From positions 214,001 to 278,000 of the forward strand of contig CAJNDT010006017.1 in assembly GCA_905221615.1 (NCBI GenBank): DNA of 64,000 nucleotides. The letters are read 5' to 3'. The number at the start of each line of letters is the position of its first letter. Position 1 is the first letter of the stretch. Positions 49,789 through 60,780 of the stretch are shown piece by piece. The notes beneath the pieces were generated by a model. The model did not search any database. It was given only the letters and a program-made list of their open reading frames with translations, and was not told the DNA's origin. This stretch comes from Symbiodinium sp. CCMP2592. Lineage: Eukaryota > Sar > Dinophyceae > Suessiales > Symbiodiniaceae. Position numbers and translations under genes: made by a program.

Positions 49789-51141
49789 GTTGATACCTTT
49801 TGTCCGTCAATTTTACGGCCGCGAAAGCACGTACCTGTTTTACGACCAACAGGGACAAGCACAAGGGGTAGCCCAGGCGGAAGGGGGGGAACAAGCTGAC
49901 CCCCTGATGCCGGGCTTATTCGCCGTGGGCATCCACCCGGCCCTTCTGGGGGCGCACGCCGAGCTCGGACCACGTGCAGAACTCTATGCTTTCTTGGGTG
50001 ATACGTATGTGTCGTGCGACCCTGCGGACGCTTGCGCGGCGTTTGTCACCTTGCGCACGCAGCTCAAGCGTCACGCCAACATCGATGTGCATCTGGGCAA
50101 AACGCGCGTTTGGAACTTTACAAGCGAGCAACCCCCAGGCCTTGCTGAAGTGCTCCCTACGGCGCCGGGGGGGGCGCCCGTATGGGTCGGTGACCGCTCT
50201 CTACCACCTGAACAACAAGGCTTCCTCCTGGGCACGCCGTTTGGAAGCGAAGCCTTCAAAAAGGAGGCTCTGCGGACTAAAGCGTTGAACCACAGCCGTG
50301 TGCTGGACAGAATCCCAAGCTTGCCAGACCTTCAGTCGGCGTGGTTGCTTCTACTTATTTGTGCCGCGCCACGCTGTAACTATCTCCGCAGCCACGACGA
50401 AGGAGTCGCACGCTGCCTGGCCGACCTCCTGGCCAACGATGCCCCGGTCCGCATTGACGAACTTGGTTGCAAACGCGCGGCACTACCCCTGAAGCTCGGG
50501 CAGCGCGAAGCCTGGCCGAACTAGCGACCGCTGCGACGCAGCTACAGGATGCAGGTTTCGCGCTGTCGTCGTGGCACAAATTTGCTGCGGGCGGCCGCCC
50601 GCCCCCTGCGATGGTTGAACGCACCCCTGGAGGTCTTAGCACATGGTTTACCCTGTGGCAGGGCGCGCAGGCGGCTGTCGACACCACTTTGGTGTCACCA
50701 GTCACGCGGGTGGGTGATGTGCAGCCGCACGCCGATCGTGACCCAGGCACGGCGCTTGAACAAGCGGCGAGACGCAAACGCCTGTGCACTTACCCTGAAC
50801 TTGTCGCTCGCCGTTGCAAGCTTGTTGTGCTGGGCCTGGAGGTTGGCGGCAGGTTCAGCCGAGAGGCCTTCTTGCGACAACTGGCCAATTCTCGCGCCCG
50901 TGAGTCGCCAGCGAGGTTACGCCCGGCCGTACAACGGGCATGCTGGCGGCAGCGGCCCAACGTGCGCTGGGCCACCTCCTTGCTCGAGTTGCCGTTGGAG
51001 GGAGCGGACGAGTGCGACGGCGCCGAGCCGCCCCTAGGCGACCTGCTGGCGGATGCTCGTGATGCTGAGGCCGTGCCCGCCCGCGTGACTTCCGCCCTGC
51101 TGGGCGGCGTGTGGGTTTCCCGACGTCTAGGAGTCACGTAG
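49789..51141 (+). pseudogene. LINE-type reverse transcriptase, 3' part
   Basis: LIPFVRQFYGRESTYLFY continues the interrupted frame. It then reads EGGEQADPLMPGLFA (usual form GEQGDPL) and YAFLGDTYVSC, where the usual FLDD has lost its first Asp (Gly at 49997-49999). HLGKTRVWN and VWVGDRSLPPE follow, then LQSAWLLLLICAAPRCNYL. Near 50490 the frame changes, and the C-terminal domain follows: CKLVVLGLEVGGRFS, then RWATSLLELPLEGADE and LGDLLADARDAEAV, ending at 51141. The enzyme was already inactive, or became so, because of the catalytic change, the shift and the foldback insertion. Confidence 0.9.
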
Positions 51142-51765
51142 GACTGGAGCGCTCCGACTCTCCGCTGACGGAAAAAGGCATGTGGAAAAATAAATAAACG
51201 ACCGGCTTGACGTTTGGATGCCACGCGGTCATGCATTCACGTTGAAGCCGGTGCTGATTGAAACCACCAGTTTGAAGGCGGGATGCCACACAATTGTGCA
51301 TTCACGCCGACGCCGGTGCTGATTTAAATTTCCAGCTGTGCATTCACGTCTGAGCCCGTGCTGATGTAAATGACAGAAACGACCATTCTGAAGCCGGAAT
51401 GCCACCGGGCTGTGCATTCACGTTGAAGCCGGTGCTGATCAAAACGACCAGCTTGACGTTTTGATGCCATGCCGCTGTGCATTCACGTGGATGCCGGTGC
51501 TGATTTACACGGCTGTGCATTTACCCAGAAGCCGGTGTTGATGTACACACCAGCTTGACTCCGGGATGCCACGCGGCTGTGCATTCACATTGAAGCCGGT
51601 GCTGATTTTAGCTAATACGACCATTTTCAAGCCGGGATGCTATGCGGCTATGCATTTACGTAAAAACCGGTGCTGATTCCAGGGACCAACTGGCAGATGT
51701 GATGCCGCGCGGCTGTGCATGTGCTGATTCAAACGACCAGCTTGAAACTTGGCCACTGCCACCCT
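51142..51765 (+). repeat. 3' tail of the LINE with 60-85-bp minisatellite
   Basis: After AAATAAATAAACG (51190) about eight units repeat GGCTGTGCATTCACGTTGAAG, CCGGTGCTGAT and AACGACCAGCTTGA in order. Unit length varies. It lies directly behind the RT stop, where LINE families often carry 3' repeats. Confidence 0.85.
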
Positions 51766-51791
51766 AAGCTGGTCTTGCCCTGACTCCGTGT

Positions 51792-52235
51792 CTAGAACAC
51801 AGGGTCGCCCTGGACCCGCTGCCACATTTCGATGTTCGACATTGCGCACGCCCTGCCACGATTCTTGATTTCGACTGCTGAGCTAAACCCGATGATGTCT
51901 GTGTCGTGCCACCACTCCCCGACACCACCCCCCAAAGTGTTGCCCGGGCCAGCATGCTGAAGGGCCCCTACTGTGTGCTCGTCAGAACTTGCCATTGTTC
52001 GGCACTCCATTTCCAAAGCTGCTTCCCCTCCACAACCATTGAGCTTGCGATCACCATGCGACCCGCACAGCATGAATCTGCACATCACCATGTTGGGAAT
52101 CAGGACATCAGAGCCCGAAGTCAAGCCCGCCAAGGAGGTGGTCCCGCCACCCGTATTTTCTGGGTTTGCACACAGCATTTCATTTGGAACCGCTTGGCTA
52201 CTACCAGCACGTCTCGATCTCGAGAAGCAGAACAA
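51792..52235 (-). repeat. Repeat family C, minus-strand copy
   Basis: Reads in reverse the same blocks as 54915-55690, for example GGCTCTGATGTCCTGATTCCCA and ATCAAGAAT-x-GGCAAGGGC-like sequence. An open frame of 147 codons (52235-51792, FSRSRRAGSSQAV, GSDVLIPN, MSNIEMWQR) is partly matched in the other copy (SSSRHVGSSQVV, GSDVLIPT). A former coding region is therefore possible. Not recognised. Confidence 0.6.
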
Positions 52236-53764
52236 CTGCCCGCCTTGCTCGATGACTTGCAGCGTTCACCCTTGGCATGGGAGTTGCGAAGTGACAGGAG
52301 CAAGGAGTCAAAAAGTCGTCGTGGGTGGGTGGGGGGTTGGGGGCAGGTTGGGGGCGGTTTGTGGGAGGGGCTTGTGGGGCAGACCTCCTCGGGGCCGGGA
52401 GCCGAGGCTCGGCTCTGGAGTGGCCTGGCCAACTTGATGGCGTTTTCACCTCTTTTGCCCAATGGTTTTACCGGGTTCTTCCCGAAGTTGAACAAGAAGG
52501 CACAGCGCGGTAGCTTTCGACCAGCCTGGTCATCCTTATTTGCCTGAACATATGGACCCCAGGATCCTTGTAAGTGATTTTATCGAAGCTTCTTCTGTTA
52601 CCCTCGTCTTGCGCCGGTTTCGAGGCCAGGCGACTGCGACAGCCTCTGTGCCAGCGGCCCGACTCCTGCAGCCAGCCTTCCCTTTTTCGATTCTTCGAAA
52701 CTCTACCGCTTAAGGTGGGGGGGCTTCAGCTGCGAGTTCCGTCGAGGATGCAGAGGCCCGCGAGTCTTTCGGTGTTTGGTGGTGCAGCTTTCTTTTATGC
52801 AACTCGAAACCGAACCCCCCGGTTGCAGAAGACGCGACCTGCGACCTTCGGGGGCTTTCCCTTGTTTGCTTTTTTCGTCTCAAAGCGCCTCTTCTCTCTT
52901 TGGCTTTCCCATGCTTTCCCTATAAAAAAAGGAGGGAAGGAGAAGGAGGCCTGAAAGGGGGGGGGGCCTTTTCGACGAAAGGCTTTCGCTCTGGGCCACC
53001 GGATGGCACCGGCCTCGCGCTTCCACCGCACCCAGCTATGCACACGCACACGAAGCGTTGTGGACTTCAGAATCATGGAGCATGAGCTTCAGGCATCTCG
53101 AGAAGAGCTTGAAGTGCAGATGCCGAACGGCTGAGCGGTTGTTTGAAAGCTTCCAATGCTAGACAGTACGATCAGTCCTGAGCCGTGCGGTCATTTCCGA
53201 GGGACGTTATTGCATACATCTGCAAGCCCGGTCCTTGTGGAGAGTGTGACGGGATGCTATGGACACCACATGGCTGCGCGCTCATTTCCAAACAAACTCG
53301 GAATGCCACGCAGCAGTGCGCTCCTCTCCGGTCGACGTCCGTGTGCCTGCCGTGCGGCTTTTCAAATTTTTTCTTCTGGAGACGGAGCTGCGACAGCTAG
53401 CAGCCCCGACCAGCGCGCCACCCAGGCTGCGAGCGTTGCCGCTCGCACGGCAACCTGCACGTCGGAGGCGAGTCTACTGGTGCATCAACTCCCATGCTGC
53501 CAGCCCTCCACTGTCCCAGAGGCTACCACTTGGCTCCGGATGTTCACTCCCCAAGTCAGAAACAGCAGTGGCTAGTGTTAAGTGTCGGCATAATAATCCC
53601 ATTTCCGAACTGGGACACTGTACAAAAAAGGACCCGGCAACCAACGACATCGAGTGCTTCGCGAGCGCGAGCCGGCGTGGTGACCAAGTAAACATCGGCC
53701 AGGAAGACGGCGAGACACCCGCGGGAGCCACAGCTACGCTATCGGCGGCGACGAGGGCATCATG
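52236..53764. other. No recognised gene
   Basis: G-rich low-complexity at 52320-52380 (GTGGGTGGGGGG type) and 52945-52968. Open frames up to 169 codons on the plus strand have no recognisable content. Confidence 0.4.
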
Positions 53765-54560
53765 CTAGGGCCTTGAGCGCAGTCGAGATCGACAGCGGCA
53801 CGAAGTTTGCAGCGCGAACTGGTAAGGTCGGGTCGCTTCGTCAAAAGTTTCAGCGAATATCCGTGCAAGGCTGCATGACACGAGGCGCCAGGAGGTGTCG
53901 CCGGTTGCGATGCTGCGTTGGCCGCTAGGTTTGCGGAGCGCAGTGGCGGGAGAGGCCTTATTATTCGGCGACAGCAACTTCCGCAGGTACGCGTGCGGCT
54001 GCCTCCCGCGCCGCAAGCGTGAGACCCAGGACCAACTGCTCACCCGCCTGCCTGCCGTTGGGGACCTGCAGTGCGCGTGGCTTCTCTTGCTCTTCTGCGC
54101 CTCCCCACGTGCCAACTACTTGCTCCGGATGCTCCCGCCTGGCGCGACTGAGTCTTTTGCGCGCGAGCATGGCGCTGCCGTGTGCGCATGCCTAGCGACC
54201 CTGCTGTCGCAGGACTCCCTGCCCCCACAGCCACTGCCTAAGCCCTCGCAGCGCCTCGCTCAGCTCCCTTTGCGGTACAGGGGGCTGGGGCTGCGCTCTG
54301 CGGCGGACGCCGCCCCCGCCGATTATACTGGGCATACTGGGCAGACTGCTTGCCACGATTCGAGCTCGAGCGCCGCCGGCAGCCGCTCGCACTGCAGTCC
54401 TCGACCGAAACCGTGCTGCCCCTCGCAGCAGCACATCACGCGGCCGCTTGCCACCGCGAGCAGGGCTACGACTTGGGGAGATTTGGGTGACCTTATTTTC
54501 CAAAATGGGCCTTTGCGCGGGCAGCAGTTTTGGAAGGGAGGGTCTTTTTTCTTCTAATTT
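53765..54560. pseudogene. LINE RT fragment with inverted 5' part
   Basis: On the minus strand (about 53945-53765) the sequence reads LRKPSGQRSIATGDTSWRLV and DEATRPYQFALQ, an early RT block. On the plus strand from about 53957 comes a later block (QLLTRLPAVGDLQCAWLLLL and LAQLPLRYRGLGLRSAA). The blocks between them, including the catalytic box, are missing. At 54313-54335 a repeat of TACTGGGCA shifts the frame; beyond it ADCLPRFELERRRQP continues the family pattern. The arrangement is that of a 5' inversion at insertion. Confidence 0.8.
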
Positions 54561-54914
54561 CCTTGATTTTTCCTAGGAAAAACATACATCTTGGATGAAT
54601 TTCGTGTCGTATTCGTAGGTTTCCTTAAGAAAATGTTTATTTCTTGTAGATTTTTCTTCGTAGCAGAAGTGGCCTTGCAAATGTCCTGCTTCCCGATATA
54701 CTGAAAGACAGAGTTATGTTGTGCGGGTCACGTAATCGTTGCAAGGTCAGGTATTTTCAGGCACAGGAGGCGACATCAGTTGTGGACGTGGAGTGTCGAG
54801 GAACGGTGGTATTTGCAGCGTTCAATTAGCTTTCCGTTAGAATTTGGCGCGGATACGGAAGCCGCCTTTAGTATTCTGCTTGGGGAGACCGGAGTGAGTG
54901 GTGGCAGGACGTGG
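54561..54914. other. No recognised gene; T-rich
   Basis: AT-rich between 54550 and 54680 (TTTCCTTGATTTTTCC), perhaps the 3' end of the LINE fragment. Confidence 0.35.
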
Positions 54915-55690
54915 ACAGTTTCGGGCTTAGCCACAGAGTCGAGATCAAGAATGAAGAATGGTGCCGGGGCAATTCAATCACCTTCCGGCTTGGCCTCCTG
55001 CGGCCAGTGCTGAAGAAGATATTTTCTACCCGCTGTTAGGCCAGCGTCTTCAATGTCATACATCGAGATGTGGTGGCAGAGCCCGGGCATCATTTGCATC
55101 TTCTTATGGCCGACCGGCACTCGTGTGTTCAAATCAAGACATGTCAGGGCAAGGTCAACTCAGGGCTGTTAGGATTTGGCTTTTTCGAGGAATGTTGAAT
55201 GATACAAGCCATCGAGCAAGGCTAGCTGTTGTTTTACTTTCAAGTTCGAGACATGTTGGCAGTAGCCAGGTCGTTCTAAGGTTGAGCTGCCGCGTGCGGT
55301 CTAGCGCAGCTGCGTCGTTTCGAGTGTCAAACCGAGAAAGGGGTAGCGGGGCCACTTCGTTGGCGTGTTTAGCTTCCTCGTTCGAGGGGTGTACTGGCTC
55401 TGATGTCCTGATTCCCACTTCGTTGATGCGCAGAGCTATGTAGGGGTCGTGGTGGGTAACAGTGTTGGATGCAGGGTGTTAAATAGTGCTGGCAGATCAC
55501 GGACTGTTTCGGGCTTAGCCAAACAGTTTGGATCAAGAATGATGGCAAGGGCAATTCTATAAGCGTGGGGTCTTGCCCCGCGTTCCTTGCTGCAGAAGAT
55601 AGTTTCTACCGCAGACAGGCTGTTACGGCTAGCATGTGCATTGTCGAACATCGAGATGTAGTGCCGGGGCCAGGCAATCAACCGATCTTC
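54915..55690. repeat. Repeat family C, plus-strand copy with internal duplication
   Basis: The block TTTCGGGCTTAGCCA to ACATCGAGATGT occurs at 54918-55076 and again at 55508-55660 (about 75 percent alike by eye). The segment between matches 51900-52235 in reverse. Confidence 0.65.
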
Positions 55691-56137
55691 CTGCAGGCTC
55701 GCTCGGGTGGTGACTGTTCACACGTACAGCGATGGCTTTGAACAAGACGCAAGGTCAAGCATCTCCTCACTCGAAATTGCCGTCGCCACCTTGAAGATCT
55801 GACTGCAGAACCTGTCAGCTTGGCAGAAGCAGAAAGCGAGGGAGATAGAGAGAGGGCTGGATTGAGGCCTGGAAGCTGAGTTTCCTCGCGCTGTTAACAC
55901 TGGCTTTGATGATGTCAAGGCCTTGTGCGCCTTGTGTACTGCTTCACCGTGTATTGTATGTCTTTTGAGTATGTGACCGGCCCACTGTCTCGTGAAGACA
56001 CCGTGAAGTCCGTTTTGTGTCTGCAGCGGTTCAGGCAGATGCAGCCGGGCATGCTATTGTGTATCCAGAGCTTTTGCATTCGTTTTTCCGTGGATACTTG
56101 GTACACGCCTTGGTGCTGAGAGACCATTGTGTCTGTG
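55691..56137. other. No recognised gene
   Basis: Mixed short open frames on both strands; a 64-codon plus frame at 55925 is unremarkable. Confidence 0.35.
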
Positions 56138-56139
56138 TT

Positions 56140-56200
56140 CTGCCCTAAACCCTAAACCCGTAAACCCTAAACCCCTAAACCCCAAACCCTTAACCCTGTT
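56140..56200 (-). repeat. Interstitial TTTAGGG-type telomere repeat
   Basis: About seven CCCTAAA-like units with small errors. Dinoflagellates are known to use TTTAGGG telomeres. It lies 370 bp upstream of a likely host gene and is not a chromosome end. Confidence 0.85.
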
Positions 56201-56572
56201 GTTTCCAAGTGCCGGGCTCCATTCCGGAACACGACTCAGTCTTTGTCCGGTCGCGGCGGTCTGCGAGGAATGCTTGAAGTTCGCTTCGGATGAGTTCGTT
56301 TAAGCTAAAAGACAGGCTCGCGAGGGTTCAAGCTTCGTGTTATGTCAAAGAGTACTACATGTTGTCATGTCGCACGCCTGTGTTATTTCCAAGGTCCGAT
56401 GCTGGGGCAAGTTGAGTTTTCACCATTTGAAACCTTGCCAATATGCATAAGCTTGGTGTCGTGGGAAAAGGAAGGGACTGCATCTGTCAGGAACTCCGCG
56501 TGCCACTCTATGCGGGCTTCACAGATATTGGCTGAAAGGCGAAGGCAAGTTCTCGTACAAGTAGAAGTAGCC

Positions 56573-57916
56573 ATGGCGTGCTCTTGCTCGTCGCTTCTTT
56601 TGGGGCTGTTGGCTCTGCTCTTGGCCTCGGGTCTGTCGGGTCTTTCGTGGTGTTGGAGCTACGTGAAGGACCTGGAGAAGCGCGTTGCTAGTGTGAGCGA
56701 CGTGCAAGATCTCCAGAGTCGCCTCGCAGCCTTGGAAGCTCGCTGTGCCAAGCAGCACCACGCCACTTCGGCGACGCCAGAGAAGCGTGAGCCACTGGCG
56801 TGGCCTTCCTCTTCTGCCAGGCATCTGTCCCAGACGCAGGAGAACCAGGACCACGACGCCTTCGATGATGGGTCACGGTACCTCTATACTGGCAACCAGA
56901 CTTACAAATATGACAAGTGGACGACATACAAAGGGGAAATGTGGAATGCGATTCTCATGTCCTGTCCCATCGAACATCTTCCGGGCATTACTCTTGAAGA
57001 AAGAGAAGCTCAGCAATTGATATGCGCTGCAACAGTCGGACAGAAGGATGAGGCTTTTGCCGCTCTGAAGAAGCATCCACATTTGGCAGATCTAGCTCTG
57101 GCTGCTGCTGCATTTGGCGATGTTGCGTTTATCGGCATTGACAAGGAAGGTGAAATTGACTATGCCTTTCAACACAAAGCAAAGGTGAGGGCTCGTGCGG
57201 AAAGCAATCTTGGCAGCCGTCTCGAGATTGTTCGGCACTTGTTCACACAAGGTGCCAGTGGGAATTCCACTTTCATTGACCAGGGAATCGACTTTGCTCG
57301 CAAGAATAAGGTTGACATTGACAAACGGATGATCCGACTGGTGTCTTGGGGAAGCTTGAGAAGATGGCTCCTTGTTAAGCCGTTGATTTTGTCAAACTCT
57401 TTCGATAATGCGACGTTGGCGGATGGTTTCGAAATCTTCTTGAACTGGCGGAAGATGGCGGATCCAGCTGCAGTTTCAGCTCCAAGTCTTGCAAGTTACG
57501 CTCTGGTCTACCCCAAGGCTGCGATGCAGTACTCAACGGAGAACCCGCAGGTTCTTGAGGAGAAGAGCAGTGAAGATAAAACAATGTTGATGGAAGCGAG
57601 TTCGGGAAACTTCGCAGGTGACCCTGATCGTTTCCAATGCCTTTTGGCGGAAGCAAAGTTGCGACAGACTCCCATAGACCAAATGTCGGCCACAGGTGAG
57701 AATGCCGCGATGCTGGCAGCAGAAGCTGGCTTCTTGGATCACTCCAAAGAGCTTGAAGACTTGAAAGCGGAGAAGGAGTTGGAGGACACAAGTGGGGTTT
57801 ACCACTTCCAGTACATGCTGCTCTTAGTGGTGGGTCTGCACCTAGCCTTTGCTGTTGTCGGCCTGCAATGCCCTGATCCATTACGCTCTGGTGCCTGGCC
57901 TCCTGCTTCGACCTGA
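56573..57916 (+). CDS. Membrane protein with coiled coil and ankyrin-like region, part 1
   Basis: The ATG at 56573 is preferred over the in-frame ATG at 56342, because it places a hydrophobic signal anchor (CSSLLLGLLALLLASGLSGL) at residues 5-24. A coiled coil follows (VKDLEKRVASVSDVQDLQSR). A 300-residue soluble region comes next, with ankyrin-like helices late in it (DKTMLMEASSGNF, GENAAMLAAEAGF). A second membrane helix YMLLLVVGLHLAFAVVGL lies near the end. The reading frame then changes; the downstream entry supplies more helices. It is likely a multi-pass host membrane protein with a repeat domain outside the bilayer. The ankyrin assignment is by pattern only. Confidence 0.65.
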   Translation: MACSCSSLLLGLLALLLASGLSGLSWCWSYVKDLEKRVASVSDVQDLQSRLAALEARCAKQHHATSATPEKREPLAWPSSSARHLSQTQENQDHDAFDDGSRYLYTGNQTYKYDKWTTYKGEMWNAILMSCPIEHLPGITLEEREAQQLICAATVGQKDEAFAALKKHPHLADLALAAAAFGDVAFIGIDKEGEIDYAFQHKAKVRARAESNLGSRLEIVRHLFTQGASGNSTFIDQGIDFARKNKVDIDKRMIRLVSWGSLRRWLLVKPLILSNSFDNATLADGFEIFLNWRKMADPAAVSAPSLASYALVYPKAAMQYSTENPQVLEEKSSEDKTMLMEASSGNFAGDPDRFQCLLAEAKLRQTPIDQMSATGENAAMLAAEAGFLDHSKELEDLKAEKELEDTSGVYHFQYMLLLVVGLHLAFAVVGLQCPDPLRSGAWPPAST

Positions 57917-58487
57917 CGTGCTGCTGCAGGTTTCATGCAACACTTACCTCCCTGAAAGTTGGCCCATCTTTGCCCTGCTCGCAGTTGCCTTCTCGGCCTT
58001 TATGATGAATGACCTCCGCAGTGCCCTTGCCGAAGCCAAGAAGGGGGTTGTCGGCAGCCAGACCGTGACAGCAGTAAACATATACCAGGATCCCAAAGTG
58101 CCCATCTCGCATTGCATGCAAACCTTCCTGCTCTCCTCCATCTTCGTTTGTGTGTATTACTCCGCTATTAATGCGCCCATCGCGATGACGCTCTTCTCCC
58201 GTTTTTTTTGGGCATGTTCCCTGTTCGTGCAATACTACATCAGCCTGAACTCCTTCCGCCCTGATTCCGAAACCTCCTTCACCAAGATCAGCCGCTGGGC
58301 CTTGCGCCTGGATGACTCGCAGGCAACCAACCACGAGTTGTGGGTGGCCCTGCTGGGGCAGGACCCATTGTCGGAAGGCGAGGACGCATCCGCTCGACTA
58401 AGGCTCAGCCAAGCGGAAGTCGTGCTCCGCTTCTGCATGTGTGACTTGCTGAGGAAGCCACGGATTTGCTGGTTGCTGTTTCTATAG
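57849..58487 (+). CDS. Membrane protein, part 2 (multi-helix)
   Basis: Overlaps part 1 in another frame. Hydrophobic stretches: ALIHYALVPGLLL, WPIFALLAVAFSAFMM, then a long pair TFLLSSIFVCVYYSAINAP and FWACSLFVQYYISL. They are joined by a basic/acidic loop (SALAEAKKGVVGSQT). The junction to part 1 lies at 57830-57870 and is either an indel or an unrecognised intron. After the stop, 58546-58770 continues in a third frame. Confidence 0.6.
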   Translation: MLLSACNALIHYALVPGLLLRPDVLLQVSCNTYLPESWPIFALLAVAFSAFMMNDLRSALAEAKKGVVGSQTVTAVNIYQDPKVPISHCMQTFLLSSIFVCVYYSAINAPIAMTLFSRFFWACSLFVQYYISLNSFRPDSETSFTKISRWALRLDDSQATNHELWVALLGQDPLSEGEDASARLRLSQAEVVLRFCMCDLLRKPRICWLLFL

Positions 58488-59181
58488 CACCCCCTTCCCC
58501 AGTAGAGTTTGTCCCGTTTACTCCGAAAAGAGCTCGTCAGGTTATGTGTCCAACGGCCTCTATCGGATCTTTATCGTGTACTCGCTCCCAGTCTACCTGG
58601 CAACCTCTGGGTCAGCGAGTGACTTTGCGCTGAACGCCTTCGCGGTGACCTTCATCTCGGACCTGGACAACCTCTCCGCGGATGTAGAGTACCGGCGGTT
58701 TTCCTATCAATCTCTGGAAGAACCGGAAGCACGCGAAATGAAGGCACCTCTTGGATTTGGTTCGCAATGAGGACTATGAACCTCAAAGCGCCCATCAATT
58801 GAGATACTTCAAGCATGGCTGCAAAGCGGCTAGCAGAAACTTGCCAAGCTGCTTCTTGAATAGCCCAGATTTCATGGGGAAGCCCTGGCTTTCACGACCC
58901 ATGCAAGCTGGCCCAAAGACAAGAGGGCGCACCACGATGAAAAGTCACAAGAGTGTTTTGACTGGTGCATCTTGAGGTTCAGACACAACGGGCCAACGGG
59001 GACAGGTCCCAGCTGGCAAAGCGTATCAGCCGTCCGAATGCTCGAGAACACTAGCATTCAACCAGATCTGAAGGAAGAGCTACGGCAAGTATTTGACAGG
59101 AACGCTTTATTGGCAGGCTTGAGTCTGTCTTTGCAGTTTTTCATCCGGAATCTATGCTTCAAGCCGATGCCGGATTGCTGA
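58488..59181 (+). pseudogene. Membrane protein, 3' parts in changing frames
   Basis: LYRIFIVYSLPVYLATSGS and DFALNAFAVTFISDLDNLSA (58555-58690) form another helix with a conserved-looking DFxxNxxAVxFIxxLDNLS end. I associate this pattern with multi-pass dinoflagellate proteins. Further pieces follow in frame 2 (58751-58975) and frame 1 (58972-59181, ending FKPMPDC). No clean splice signals join them, so this end is either an intron-rich gene or decayed. Confidence 0.5.
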
Positions 59182-60125
59182 CACGTCGCAAGCCGCCCTA
59201 GAACTTCTAAACGTGTTCGCTCTTCTGTAACTAAACATTAGCTTCAGGGGAGACAAACGTTTCGATTAGCCACTTTGAAGAACTTCGAGTGCACAAGAGT
59301 TGAGCTCTGCTGAGCACGGAGCTGTAATCAGGAGTTGAGTTTCGTCTTCGGGCGCCTGCTTAGTTTTAGTGGCGATGTAGCAGTGTACCACACAAAGATC
59401 AGCCATGCATGGCCCTGCATGGCGATGCCAGTTCGATGCCCTTGCAAGCTGGCGCCTGGTGCGACCCGCCTCGGAGCTCCTTGGCATTGTTTCGGGCTCG
59501 CAGGCAGTCGCAACCACGCTCCCAGCGGCACTACACAAGGGAGTGCAATGAGTTTCAAGTCCTCGTATGCTGTTCAGGCTTTCACAGATGACCTTCCTTC
59601 TGGTCATCCTGGTCAGCCTTTGCGGTGTTTGGTCCCGTCGCTGTGAGCCGAGTCCGCCAAACTGCTCAAACCTTGCATCGGTTCAGATGCCCGTGGACTT
59701 CGCGCAGGCAGGTTTCTTTCCTGCCGCACCTTTCGGGAGGTTTGTGAATGAACCGTTATCGTCGTGCAGTCGCACAGGCCGTTCAGGTGTACCATGTCGT
59801 GCGCTGGAACCTCAGACGAAAGATGTGACAGGTCTAAATCGCCGCAGCTTGGAGCCTGTGAAAGGGCGCCAGTGGAATCCAGTGTCACATAGTGCTGCAT
59901 TATTCCCGAAAGGTCGGGTTCTTTTGTGGAGGTCTTCGTCGAACGTATCCAGAATGTATCGGTTCAACTATCGATCATGGTATAGATTTATATAAACTAG
60001 TCTATGTTTATCTAAGTTTAGTATCGACTAGTACAGATCTCTATAAATGGATATAAGCTATAGTATCCGCTAGTATAGGTTTATATAAACTGAGCAAAAT
60101 GAATTAACGTAATCGGTTGATTTCA
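59182..60125. other. No firm gene; AT-rich repeat at right end
   Basis: A 142-codon frame (59567-59995) starts with a hydrophobic signal-like segment MTFLLVILVSLCGVWS but has no other recognisable content. At 59975-60095 TAGATTTATATAAACTAG and TAGGTTTATATAAACTGAG repeat 92 bp apart in very AT-rich DNA, unlike all its surroundings. Confidence 0.4.
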
Positions 60126-60780
60126 GTTGATCGATTATAAAACGGGGGTGGCTCCAAAGGGAAGTGTACCCAAGTCCGTTTTTGTCGGTTGCCGCGATGC
60201 TTCGTGCACTTTGACACCCCAAAAAGTGGCTCGCATATCGTTCTTTTTACGAGGGATCCTGCGTACGATCCCTCGCAAAAAACGGCGCAGTGGCACCGTT
60301 GCCACTACCTCCGCTCGCGAATCAGGGTCCGTCGTAAAATACGATGTCCGAGACACTTTCGCTTCGGGACGGGACGGTTTCTGGAGTTTGCAACCCTGAC
60401 GGTGCGCGGACTCCTTTTTTCAGGAAGTGGTGGTATCATCGGGTATGCAGAAAGTGACGTTTCGCCTGTGTGCGGTGACCGTTTTTGGCTTTGGTGCGTG
60501 AAAATCGCGTCAGTAGTTCGGGGAACGTTTTTGGTGGTGGTGGCCGGAATGCGCCGGAGCTTCGGTGGAAACGGTGTTTTGCGGAAGTCGTTTTCAGGAT
60601 TCTTCGGCGTTTGCGAGGTGCGAGCGACTTCGAGGGTTGGGAGCATCTCCGAATTTCATGGGCCCGTGCAGGTATCCTGCGTGTTGCGTTTTGGAGCGTG
60701 TTAAGGCATCAGGTGTACGGACTGTAAAAAAAAACGCTGTATCGTGAGTTTGGGGGCGATGGAGGAGGGTTTGAAAAGTA
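60126..60780. other. No recognised gene; one strong hairpin
   Basis: Open on both strands for 100-170 codons, without motifs. At 60250-60275 a 9-bp perfect stem CGAGGGATC / GATCCCTCG with an 8-base loop. Confidence 0.45.

Noticed and set aside
56140-56200. True telomere
   Set aside because: Short, degenerate and flanked by ordinary sequence on both sides, so interstitial.
60189-60704. 171-codon plus-strand protein
   Set aside because: The region is open on both strands, with no motif and no start context; GC-rich chance frame.
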